DNA of 64,000 bases, taken from positions 682,001-746,000 of the forward strand of contig NZ_JAQNDL010000003.1 in NCBI RefSeq assembly GCF_028368995.1. The letters are read 5' to 3'. A program made the position numbers and the translations under genes. Positions within the stretch are counted from its first letter, which is position 1. Each line of letters opens with the position of its first letter. Below are positions 49,380 through 57,031 of the stretch, in pieces. The notes below the pieces were generated by a model, which did not search any database, had not been told where the DNA came from, and worked only from the letters and a program-made list of their open reading frames with translations. This DNA comes from Nannocystis bainbridge (GTDB taxonomy: Bacteria; Myxococcota_A; Polyangia; Nannocystales; Nannocystaceae).

Positions 49380-50558
49380 GTGCCGACGCCCCTCCGCCTC
49401 ACCCACGCGAGCCTGCACCGCTTCAAGGCGGCCTATGCGCTGGAAGGCGTCCCCCTGCGCCCGTTCAACGTGATCATCGGCCGCAACGGCGCCGGCAAGA
49501 GCACCCTGCTCGAGGGGCTGCAATGGATCGACGCCGCGATTCGCGGCACGGTCAACACCGCCTGCGACCGCTACAACGGCATCGCCGATCTCGTCAATCA
49601 CCGCTACGCAAAGGGCGCTCGCGGCTTCGAGCTCCACACCCGACTGGAGTCCGCCGAGGGAGCGTTCGCCGACCATCATTGCAATGTCGTCGAAGTATTC
49701 GAAGACATCGCGACTGTCGGCTCCGAGCGGCTGCAGATCGGCCGACCCGGGAGCTCGCCGAGCGAAGTCCTATGGACCGAGAGGCACGAGCAGGACGTCC
49801 GCTTCTCCCCGCAGGGCAAGTTCGACCTCAGCGATCGTCTGGCGCTGTCGCGGATCGACGAGTTGATGGTCGATCCCCAGTTGCCCCTCCATGGCTCGGA
49901 CATCGCCGAGTTCTGGAAGAACGCGGTCTTCTTGCGCCTCGAGCCGACCGACCTCGCGCAGGGCGGCATCCTCCGCCGACCCTCGCTCGCGCCGCTGCTC
50001 GACGAGCGCGGCGCGATGTTGCCGGCCCTCATCGACGAACTGGGCGAAGAAGGCCGCGAGGAGCTCGCCGACATGCTGCGGTCGGTGCTCCCCGACTTTC
50101 ACGGCGTCGAGGTCTTTCGCGGCGGCGACAGCCGCAGCGGCAACTACGCGCTCCACGAGGACATCGTCTACCGCGGGCCCGCCGGCAAGAAGAGTTTTCG
50201 GATCCCCTCGTGGATGCTCTCCGAGGGCACCCGGCGCATGACCGCGATCTTCGCCCTGCTCGCCCATCGCCCTGGCCCCAGCCTCCTTTGCATCGAGGAG
50301 GTCGAGAACGGCCTCGACCCGATCTCCGTGCGCAAGGTCCTCGGCTACCTCAAGGAGGCCAGCCTGCGCGGCGTGCAGGTCCTCGTCACCACCCATTCGC
50401 CGTGGCTGCTCGACGACGTCGAAGTGGACGACGTCCTGGTCGTGCGCCGAGCCCTCGGCGACACCACGTACACCCGCCTCGCCGACGATCCTGCCAGTCA
50501 GCAAAGCGACCCGCGCGTCCGTCCTGGCGGGCGCTACCTCGACCTGCTCGAGTCCTGA
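49380..50558 (+). CDS. RecF/OLD-like AAA ATPase (AAA_21 type)
   Basis: About 392 residues from a GTG, 43 bp after the CapB-like stop; no strong ribosome site is seen. Walker A 'IIGRNGAGKST' (residues ~33-42), a long middle segment, signature-like 'WMLSEGTRRMTAIFALL', Walker B 'SLLCIEEVENGLDP', and a His switch 'VLVTTHSPWLLDD'. This is an ABC-type ATPase head of the RecF/OLD/COG4637 class, with no coiled-coil arm. Immediately downstream, six bases on, is a TOPRIM/DUF4276-like gene. Such pairs are frequent in phage-defence modules. Fewer palindromes are seen here than in neighbouring regions. Confidence 0.86.
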   Translation: MPTPLRLTHASLHRFKAAYALEGVPLRPFNVIIGRNGAGKSTLLEGLQWIDAAIRGTVNTACDRYNGIADLVNHRYAKGARGFELHTRLESAEGAFADHHCNVVEVFEDIATVGSERLQIGRPGSSPSEVLWTERHEQDVRFSPQGKFDLSDRLALSRIDELMVDPQLPLHGSDIAEFWKNAVFLRLEPTDLAQGGILRRPSLAPLLDERGAMLPALIDELGEEGREELADMLRSVLPDFHGVEVFRGGDSRSGNYALHEDIVYRGPAGKKSFRIPSWMLSEGTRRMTAIFALLAHRPGPSLLCIEEVENGLDPISVRKVLGYLKEASLRGVQVLVTTHSPWLLDDVEVDDVLVVRRALGDTTYTRLADDPASQQSDPRVRPGGRYLDLLES

Positions 50559-50564
50559 ACGCTC

Positions 50565-51374
50565 ATGCGCATCGCGCTCTTCGTCGAGGGCAGCGCCCCG
50601 CTCGGCAGCAAGGACCACTGCGCCCGCCTGTGGAACGGCACGCTCCTGCCCGCGCTCGGCTGCGCCCCCGTCCAATTCATCGTCCCGATCGGCAAGGACG
50701 CCATCTCGCGGCTCCGTGGCCTCCGCACCAGCAGCTCCGCCCCCGGCCTCGACGCGAAGATCCAGGCACTCCTTCGCAATGAGAAGCTCGACCCCGACGT
50801 CGACGCCCTCGTGATCGCCTGGGACCTCGAGCCGATCGATCGAGGTCAGCGCCGCTGCGCCTGGGACGAGAAGATCGACCTCTATCGCAAGCTCTCGGAG
50901 TCGCCCTTGTTGAAGGGCACCGGTTGGGCCAGGGACGCCGCCCGGCGGGCCGCCGCGCTCGAGCGATTCCGTGGCCTGCCTCCCAGCGGCGCGAACCACA
51001 GCCGCGTCACCCCCGGCTCGGTCCTCGCATTGTGCATGCAGCCGATGTTCGAGGCGCTGCTCGCCCGCGACGGCCGGGCCCTGCGCCGCGCTCTCGGCCT
51101 CACGACCGATCCGGAGGGCTGGCCGAGCGGGTGGGGTCGGTCGGACCTCCGCGATCCGAGCGCCGAGCTGCTCGAACCAGCGATCGCCGCCCTGCGACGC
51201 ATTCGCCCGCGCCCGCCGGTCCGCCGACAGATCCGCGAGACCTGGGCCAACGCCAAGGACGAATGGGGTGAGTACATCCTGCGGCAGCTGTTCGCCGATC
51301 CCGAGCAGGCCGCACAGCTCCTGGCGCACCCGATCGCCCGCCGGCTCTCGCACGTGCTGCCGCGCGCCTCGTGA
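50565..51374 (+). CDS. TOPRIM/DUF4276-like partner of the AAA ATPase
   Basis: 269 residues from ATG, six bases after the ATPase stop. The start 'MRIALFVEGSAP' has Glu8-Gly9 at the end of strand 1, and 'VDALVIAWDLEPID' supplies an acidic cluster at the end of a later strand. These two features define TOPRIM-like folds, including DUF4276, which bind Mg2+ and cut or rejoin nucleic acids. The C-terminal half is helical with basic patches. OLD-family enzymes fuse ATPase and TOPRIM in one chain; here they would be split over two genes. The assignment rests on motif and context only. Confidence 0.58.
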   Translation: MRIALFVEGSAPLGSKDHCARLWNGTLLPALGCAPVQFIVPIGKDAISRLRGLRTSSSAPGLDAKIQALLRNEKLDPDVDALVIAWDLEPIDRGQRRCAWDEKIDLYRKLSESPLLKGTGWARDAARRAAALERFRGLPPSGANHSRVTPGSVLALCMQPMFEALLARDGRALRRALGLTTDPEGWPSGWGRSDLRDPSAELLEPAIAALRRIRPRPPVRRQIRETWANAKDEWGEYILRQLFADPEQAAQLLAHPIARRLSHVLPRAS

Positions 51375-52072
51375 CAGCGGGCGAGGGACCGCCGAGGAGC
51401 TCGAGGCGCACGCACGCTCACGCCACCGCGTCCCTTGGTAGGCACGCTGCCGCGTCCGCTCGGGTTCGGTGACATTCGCGAAGCATCGGCCTCGTCGATG
51501 CCTCCACATCCGCGTCGCTCGCATCATCCTCCTCTCCTCGCTGAAGATGCTCCCCGCGCCCGCGGTCCGGCGGCACCCGGCTCCATTGCCCGCACTCTCC
51601 CTCAGCACATTCCGCGCTCGCGGACTCGCATCCATCCCCGGCGAAGCGACCTCTTGCGGCGCGAACTGCCAGGATTTCCCATTCGATGCGGATCAGTCCG
51701 CTCGCCGCCCTCCCTATTTTGACGGTCCGGGGAGAGTCTGCGCCCGCAGAATGCCCCCCCGGTGCCGCTTCTACGCACGTCCGGATCCGCATCAGAACAA
51801 CGTTCAAGCGCCAAATCCTTGAGCTCCGGCTCCTGCGGACTGTGCGCACCACCCCAGATTCCCGCATTTCGCGCACCCTCCCGGACAGCTGTCCAGGAGA
51901 AAAGCGGGCGCAACCGGGCTCGGGTCTCGGCCCCCCAGATTGGCTCCTGAGCCCGCCAAACGCCGTTATCGGAGCGTTCTCCGGACCCTCGCGTCATTTC
52001 CGGGCCTGTTCGCGCTTCGTCACCTTACGATTTTTCATTGCTCGTCGTGCCCCTCTGGATCAGCCAAGGTGC
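51375..52072. other. Gene-poor 698-bp region, compositionally different
   Basis: Less G+C-rich than its neighbours, with several short overlapping frames but none with both a ribosome site and a plausible product. It contains a perfect 12-bp palindrome GGACAGCTGTCC at 51893-51904. It might hold remnants of the ATPase-pair module or an unrecognised RNA. Confidence 0.4.
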
Positions 52073-52669
52073 ATGCAGCCCCGCAACAAGACCCTCTACA
52101 TGCTCTCCTTCGTGTTCGCCGCGGCCTGCTCGCGCACCTCTCCGGACACCAGTACGCCGGAGCCGGTCGTGGAACCTTCCCCGGCCGCGACTGCGCCGTC
52201 GGAGCGGAACACGGCCGATGACGAGATCTTCGGCGTCCTCGACACCATCAATGGTGAGGCGGTTGCCCACGGCGAATACATGAAGAAGTGGGCCAAGACC
52301 CAGAAGGTCAAGGAGTTCGCCGCCATGATGATCAACGACCACGAATTCGTGCGTGAGCGCGAAAAGAAGGTCCGCGACGCCCTCGACCTGCGCGCCACGA
52401 CCAGCCGGCTCGCCAGCGACATCGAGCAGGATTCGAAGCAGAAGCTCGACACCATGGGCAAGATCGACAAGGGCGACTCGCTCGACAAGGCCTACATCGA
52501 CATTCAGGTCGACGTGCACGCCACCTGGCTGTCCGCGCTCGACAACAAGCTCATCCCCTTCGCGCAGACCGACGAGCTGCGGGACGAGCTCGAGGAAGTG
52601 CGCAAGATCGTCGAGAGTCACTACAACCTCGCGGTCGACATGCGCAACAGCCTCAAGACCGGCAAGTGA
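52073..52669 (+). CDS. DUF4142-type lipoprotein
   Basis: 198 residues from ATG; 'LYMLSFVFAAAC' gives a lipoprotein signal with Cys. A Pro/Thr/Glu linker leads to a four-helix domain: 'DEIFGVLDTINGEAVAHGEY', 'KVKEFAAMMINDHEFVRERE', 'DSLDKAYIDIQVDVHATWLS', 'ELRDELEEVRKIVESHYNLA'. The conserved 'MMINDHE' and helix pattern fit DUF4142, ferritin-like exported proteins of unknown role. It precedes the sigma-factor gene on the same strand with 235 bp between, so it is probably a separate unit. Confidence 0.8.
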   Translation: MQPRNKTLYMLSFVFAAACSRTSPDTSTPEPVVEPSPAATAPSERNTADDEIFGVLDTINGEAVAHGEYMKKWAKTQKVKEFAAMMINDHEFVREREKKVRDALDLRATTSRLASDIEQDSKQKLDTMGKIDKGDSLDKAYIDIQVDVHATWLSALDNKLIPFAQTDELRDELEEVRKIVESHYNLAVDMRNSLKTGK

Positions 52670-52904
52670 CGCCTGGCACCCCTGGCTTCTCGCTTGAACT
52701 ACCGCCTCGCTTGAATTGACATCGCCACCGTCACGATCGCCTGGGCCCGCCGTTCGGCGCCCGGAGCCGGGCAGGATCCGCCACCTCGCCCCCGATACCG
52801 ACCCATTAATGCTACCTCGAGCGACCCTTCGAGCCGCGGACGGACACTTCTTACGGTCCACGGCCCTCCCTGCGGATCCTGCCCGGCACTGAGAGGAGAC
52901 CACC

Positions 52905-54143
52905 ATGCTGCGCGACCTCGCCACCGAGAACACCAGGGTTCCGGCCCAGGACTCCGCCCATCGCCCGCTCACCGCGTATTTCCGCGACCTCGCCGAAGTC
53001 AACGTCATGACGAAGGACGAGGAGACCACCGCGGCCCTCAAGATCGCCGACCTGCGCAAGGGACTCTGGGTGGCGATCCTCAACTATCCCCCGTTCGTCG
53101 GCCCGATCTGCGCCCTCGTGCGCCAGCGCCTCGACGACGACACCTGCCCGGTCGACGCCCTCGACGCGCTCGAGACGACCTCGCGGACGCTGCGCGACCG
53201 CGACCTGCGCTGCCACCATGACGCCTTCCACGCCGCGCGCAACGACCTCGCCGTCGCCATGCTCGCGGCCGACGTCGACAACGAGCTCGCCGACGCGATC
53301 CTCGCCGACCTCGACAGCCTCGAGGGCGACCGCAAGGCCGCCGTCGCGCTCGCTGTCAACCCGCCCCGCCGCGGCAGCCTCCCCTTCGCCCGCTTCGCCG
53401 CCGACGTCCGCAAGCAGCACGCCGCGCTGATGGCCGCCAAGAACGCCTTCGTGCGCGCCAACCTGCGCCTCGTCGTCGCCCTCGCGCGTCGCTTCCACCG
53501 CGGCACCGTCCCTCTGCAGGACCTCATCCAGGAGGGCAACCTCGGCCTGATCAAGGCCGTCGACCGCTTCGACCCCGCCCGCGGCTGCCGCTTCTCGACC
53601 TACGGCTCGTGGTGGATCCGCCACGCCATCAGCCGCTCGATCGCCGACAAGGCCCGCAGCGTCCGCCTGCCGGTCCACATGGTCGACGCGTGCAACAAGG
53701 TCACCAGGGCCCGCCGCGAGTTCGAGGCCCGCGAGGGCCGCGAGCCCACCGACAAGGAGCTGTCGGTCGTCAGCGGCGTCAGCGTCGAGCGGATCGCCCG
53801 CATGGGTTGGTCGCTCATCGAGACCCCGCTGAGCCTCGCCCTGCCCGCCTCGCGCGACGGGGAGGCCAGCCTCGTCGACACCGTCGCCGACCCCGACCAC
53901 GTCGCCCCGTCGGAGGTGCTCGACCGCGACCTCATGCACTCCCAGCTGCAGGAGGTGTTCGCCCAGCTCTCCCCGCTCGAGGCCGACATCCTGCGCAAGC
54001 GCGTCGGCCTCGACGGCGAGGACGAGATGACGCTCAAGGAGATCGGCGCCGGTTACTCGCTGTCGCGCGAGCGGATCCGTCAGCTCCAGGAGGGCGCGCT
54101 GGCCAAGCTGCGCGCCGAGTTCTCGCGCCGACAACTGATGTGA
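52905..54143 (+). CDS. RNA polymerase sigma-70-family factor
   Basis: 412 residues from ATG preceded by GAGAGGAG. Region 1.2 is 'LTAYFRDLAEVNVMTKDEET'; then ~110 residues without obvious conservation; region 2 'NLRLVVALARRFHRGTVPLQ', 'DLIQEGNLGLIKAVDRFDP' and 'FSTYGSWWIRHAISRSIAD'; region 3 'KVTRARREFEAREGREPTDK'; region 4 'LSPLEADILRKRVGL' with helix-turn-helix 'TLKEIGAGYSLSRERIRQLQ'. All four regions make it a group 2 (RpoD-like, alternative) sigma factor, not ECF. It is shorter than a housekeeping sigma, with region 1.1 missing. No anti-sigma gene adjoins. A strong terminator follows. Confidence 0.9.
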   Translation: MLRDLATENTRVPAQDSAHRPLTAYFRDLAEVNVMTKDEETTAALKIADLRKGLWVAILNYPPFVGPICALVRQRLDDDTCPVDALDALETTSRTLRDRDLRCHHDAFHAARNDLAVAMLAADVDNELADAILADLDSLEGDRKAAVALAVNPPRRGSLPFARFAADVRKQHAALMAAKNAFVRANLRLVVALARRFHRGTVPLQDLIQEGNLGLIKAVDRFDPARGCRFSTYGSWWIRHAISRSIADKARSVRLPVHMVDACNKVTRARREFEAREGREPTDKELSVVSGVSVERIARMGWSLIETPLSLALPASRDGEASLVDTVADPDHVAPSEVLDRDLMHSQLQEVFAQLSPLEADILRKRVGLDGEDEMTLKEIGAGYSLSRERIRQLQEGALAKLRAEFSRRQLM

Positions 54144-54304
54144 CAAGGGCCGTCGGCGGCGCGGCGCGGACCCCAGGTCTTCCCGCTCGCCCGCTTCGCG
54201 AGGTCGATCTTCGCACCCAAACGGGCCGAGCTCCGCTGCTCGCCCGCGGAAACGATCTCCCGCTCGCGTCGCCGACCGGTCTGCCCCTCTCCCCCAAACC
54301 TCAG

Positions 54305-54348
54305 CGCGCTCCGACCCGGCCCCGCAGCCATGGCCCGGTCGGAGCGCG
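54305..54348 (+). terminator. Terminator after the sigma-factor gene
   Basis: CGCGCTCCGACC (54305-54316) pairs with GGTCGGAGCGCG (54337-54348), a perfect 12-bp stem, followed by a pyrimidine/T-rich run (TCTCTCTTTCTCCC). It lies 160 bp past the stop codon. Related hairpins follow at 54421-54461. Confidence 0.72.
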
Positions 54349-54381
54349 TCTCTCTTTCTCCCTCTTCTGAGATGAAGAGGA

Positions 54382-54399
54382 GCTGTCCCCCAGGACAGC
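54382..54399. repeat. 18-bp palindrome, perfect copy
   Basis: GCTGTCC-CCCA-GGACAGC, perfectly self-complementary outside the loop, between two CGCGCTCCG-type hairpins. Confidence 0.75.
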
Positions 54400-54420
54400 T
54401 CTCCCTCTCCCCCACCTCAC

Positions 54421-54533
54421 GCGCTCCGGTCGGCCCCCACACCCACGGCCGGCCGGAGCGCGCCTCCGTTCAAGCTCTGTCCCCCGATTCGCCCCGCACC
54501 CACGCCGGAGCGCGCCTCCGTTCAAAGCTCTGT
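54421..54533. repeat. Second hairpin and 27-bp direct duplication
   Basis: Arms 54421-54433 and 54449-54461 pair at 12 of 13 positions and repeat the stem of the upstream terminator. The stretch CGGAGCGCGCCTCCGTTCAA at 54454 recurs at 54506, followed in both by (A)GCTCTGT. The region 54144-54777 otherwise holds only palindromes. Confidence 0.65.
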
Positions 54534-54539
54534 CATCGA

Positions 54540-54557
54540 CCTGTCTCTCGGGACATG
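54540..54557. repeat. 18-bp dispersed palindrome
   Basis: CCTGTCT-CTCG-GGACATG, anchors 14 bp apart. Confidence 0.7.
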
Positions 54558-54638
54558 CCATGCTCCAGCGCGCCGCTGGAGCACGGCAGCCAGCGGCTGC
54601 CGCGCACGCTCGCTTTCGCGGCTCCCGCTCCGGAATCA

Positions 54639-54656
54639 CCTGTCCCTCGAGACATC
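54639..54656. repeat. 18-bp dispersed palindrome
   Basis: CCTGTCC-CTCG-AGACATC, anchors 14 bp apart, 120 bp upstream of the pectin-acetylesterase-like gene. Confidence 0.65.
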
Positions 54657-54669
54657 CGGTGATTCCCGC

Positions 54670-54700
54670 GTGGCGAATCGCCACAGTCGCGATTCGCCAC
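54670..54700. promoter_or_regulatory. Perfect 12-bp inverted repeat upstream of the 54778 gene
   Basis: GTGGCGAATCGC (54670-54681) and GCGATTCGCCAC (54689-54700) with a 7-base loop, 78 bp before the ATG. It is unrelated to the dispersed palindrome. It may be an operator or an RNA hairpin in the leader. Confidence 0.5.
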
Positions 54701-54777
54701 ACATTCATACCTCCCCGGAATTCGCGCTGGGAGCTCCACGCAGGCGCCCCGCGGCCGCTTCGGCTACTTTCCGCCGC

Positions 54778-55959
54778 ATGTCCCTCCCTCGTGCATCGCT
54801 CGCGTCGCTCGCCATCCTGCTCGTCCTCGTCTCACCCGCGTGCGGCGGCGACGGCGGCGACGCCACCGACAGCACCACCGACGACACCACCGCGGGCACC
54901 GACGACACCACCGCGAGCACCGACGACACCACCGCGGGAACCGGGCAGCCGACCACCGGCGAAGGCGACCCGAGCGGCGCGGCGATCGACGCCCCGGCCG
55001 AGACCTGGACGTGGGTCCCGTTCCCCGACGCCTATTGTGCCAATGGTGAAACCACCGGCATCGCCGTCAACCTCACCGGCCGCAGCGACCGCGTCGTCCT
55101 CTACCTCGAGGGCGGCGGCGCCTGCTGGGACGAGGCCACCTGCTACACCATGAACGCCAGCGCCCACGTCGCCGACGGCTACGGCGAGGCCGAGTTCGCC
55201 GCCGAGTTCGACCCGCAGCTGCCCAAGGTCGCCACCGCGCAGATCTTCGACCGCGACGACCCGATGAACCCGTTCCGCGACATGAGCTACGTCTACGTCC
55301 CGTACTGCACCGGTGACATGCACGGCGGCGACAACGTCGTCACCTACGGCGAGCGCACCACCATGCACGTCGGCGGCGCCAACCTGCGCGCCTACCTCGA
55401 GCGGATCGTCCCGACCTTCGCCGACGCCGGGCGGGCCTACCTCGTCGGCGCCAGCGCCGGCGGCTACGGCTCGACCTTCCACTGGTGGCGCGTGCAGGCG
55501 GCCTTCGGCGACGTGCGCGTCGACCTCGTCGACGACTCCGGCCCCCCGCTCGACCCGCCCTACCTGGCCAAGGAGCTGTCCGACACCTGGCGCACCCAGT
55601 GGAACCTCGCCGCCTCGATGCCGCCCGACTGCCCCGAATGCCGCGAGACCTTCGGCGCGCTCTACGATTATTACGGGGCCCATCACACCACCCAGCGCTG
55701 GGCCTTGCTCTCGTACACCCGCGACTGGATCGTGCCGATCTACTTCGGCTTCGATCTCGACGAGTTCCCGCAAGCGATCGCCGAGATCGTGCAATCCCGC
55801 GTCGCCCCCCACGAGCACGCCCGCTATTTCCTGGTCGACGCCGTCGGCCACGTCCTGCTCACGGCCCCGTTCCCGCTGCTCAGCGCCGGCGTCGACCTCC
55901 AGGCCTGGCTCGGCCAGATGGTCGCCGACGACCCCGCCTGGGCCAGCGTCGACCCGTGA
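54778..55959 (+). CDS. Pectin-acetylesterase-like lipoprotein
   Basis: 393 residues from ATG. 'MSLPRASLASLAILLVLVSPAC' is a lipoprotein signal. A TDDTTAGTDDTTASTDD linker (~30-60) follows, typical of surface lipoproteins in this group. The catalytic domain matches the pectinacetylesterase/Notum family: 'RVVLYLEGGGACWDEATCY' (oxyanion and first Cys pair), 'YVYVPYCTGDMHGGD', 'YLVGASAGGYGSTFHWW' with nucleophile Ser226, and 'FLVDAVGHVLLTAPFP' with the likely catalytic His. It should be a serine esterase removing acyl groups, but the substrate in a myxobacterium is unknown. Confidence 0.87.
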   Translation: MSLPRASLASLAILLVLVSPACGGDGGDATDSTTDDTTAGTDDTTASTDDTTAGTGQPTTGEGDPSGAAIDAPAETWTWVPFPDAYCANGETTGIAVNLTGRSDRVVLYLEGGGACWDEATCYTMNASAHVADGYGEAEFAAEFDPQLPKVATAQIFDRDDPMNPFRDMSYVYVPYCTGDMHGGDNVVTYGERTTMHVGGANLRAYLERIVPTFADAGRAYLVGASAGGYGSTFHWWRVQAAFGDVRVDLVDDSGPPLDPPYLAKELSDTWRTQWNLAASMPPDCPECRETFGALYDYYGAHHTTQRWALLSYTRDWIVPIYFGFDLDEFPQAIAEIVQSRVAPHEHARYFLVDAVGHVLLTAPFPLLSAGVDLQAWLGQMVADDPAWASVDP

Positions 55960-56151
55960 CCGGCGGAGGATCCGGGCCCCCCAATCATGGCACTCGGATC
56001 CGCGCCGACGATTCTCGGCGAGTGCGCGACGGCTCGATCCGCCGCGCCTCGATCGAGGTCATCCTTCGCCTCGCCCCGCCGGCGAAGCGGAAGTCACGCC
56101 AGGGCGAGTCGCGCCTCCAGGACCACGAATCACCGCAGCTCGCTCCTCTCG

Positions 56152-56838
56152 TCATTCCTCGCGCGGCGTCGTCGTCCAGCGTGAGCGCATCTCCGAGCGG
56201 GTCGCCGGCCCGAGCTTGCCTGGTGCGATCGACCACATCAGCCGCGGCTCGCCGAACGGCAATGGGTCGACCGCCGTGTTCCACGTGCGCCAGCCCTTCC
56301 CGTACGTCTCGCGCAGCTCGCCCATCAGCTCTGCGTGGGCCGCCCCCGTCAGCCCTGGCGCCACCAGCACCCCGCTGTCGACCTCCCCCGCGTGCGCGTG
56401 CCAGTACTGGCGCTCGATCGCCGGCAGCGTCGCGTACAGCCGCGGCGAGATCACGTACTCCACCCCCGTCAGGTGCGCCCCCGCGTCGGTCCCGTCGAAC
56501 AGCACGCACTGGCTGAATTCCGCGTTGTGCTGGCCGCAGAAGAACAGCGCCCGGTCCGGCAGGCCCTCCTCGGTCGTCTCGCGCTTGGCCCGCGTGTAGC
56601 CGTCGAGGACCAGCAGCTGCTGCTCGATCGCCGTCCGATCTTGCGGCCCCAGCGTCCCGCCCTCGAGCGCGCGGATCGTCGCCGAGCGGGCGGCCTCGTC
56701 GCGGCGCGCCGGCCCGTCCCCGGCCGCGCCGCCGCCCTTCACGGCCGACCCGGCCGGCCCGCCGCGGCCGTGGCAGCCCGCCAGCCCGAGCAGCGCGCAC
56801 AGCGGCAGCCGGGCGCGGGCCGGGAGCGCCCCTCGCAT
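56152..56838 (-). CDS. DUF1264 lipoprotein
   Basis: 228 residues from the ATG of 'MRGALPARARLPLCALLGLA', a signal peptide ending in a GC lipobox. The body matches DUF1264 (oil-body-associated-protein-like): 'ALFFCGQHNAEFSQCVLFDG', 'AHLTGVEYVISPRLYATLPA', 'ERQYWHAHAGEVDSGVLVAP' and 'GKGWRTWNTAVDPLPFGEPR'. Family members occur in plants, fungi and bacteria; their biochemical role is unknown. It is divergent from the kinase gene, with 193 bp and a palindrome between. Confidence 0.85.
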   Translation of the reverse strand: MRGALPARARLPLCALLGLAGCHGRGGPAGSAVKGGGAAGDGPARRDEAARSATIRALEGGTLGPQDRTAIEQQLLVLDGYTRAKRETTEEGLPDRALFFCGQHNAEFSQCVLFDGTDAGAHLTGVEYVISPRLYATLPAIERQYWHAHAGEVDSGVLVAPGLTGAAHAELMGELRETYGKGWRTWNTAVDPLPFGEPRLMWSIAPGKLGPATRSEMRSRWTTTPREE

Positions 56839-56913
56839 GTCGTGGCCATGGCCCCGGCTGCGCTTGCGCGCCAGCGGCCGGGCCGTCGCCGGCCGCTCGC
56901 CGGCACCTCGGGA

Positions 56914-56931
56914 CATGTCCTTCAGGACATC
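56914..56931. repeat. 18-bp palindrome between divergent genes
   Basis: CATGTCC-TTCA-GGACATC, 14-bp anchor step, in the shared control region of the DUF1264 and kinase genes. Confidence 0.7.
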
Positions 56932-57031
56932 TTGCTGCGATTGCGGTCATCGCCGCGCCCGCCCCGGCCCCGGGCGCGCTGGCACGGGCGCGAACGGGCC
57001 GGTCCGGCGCGCTTCGGCTATCCTGCCGGCC

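Noticed and set aside
51893..51904. GGACAGCTGTCC as a family member
   Set aside because: It lacks the 4-base loop and 14-bp anchor step; probably coincidental.
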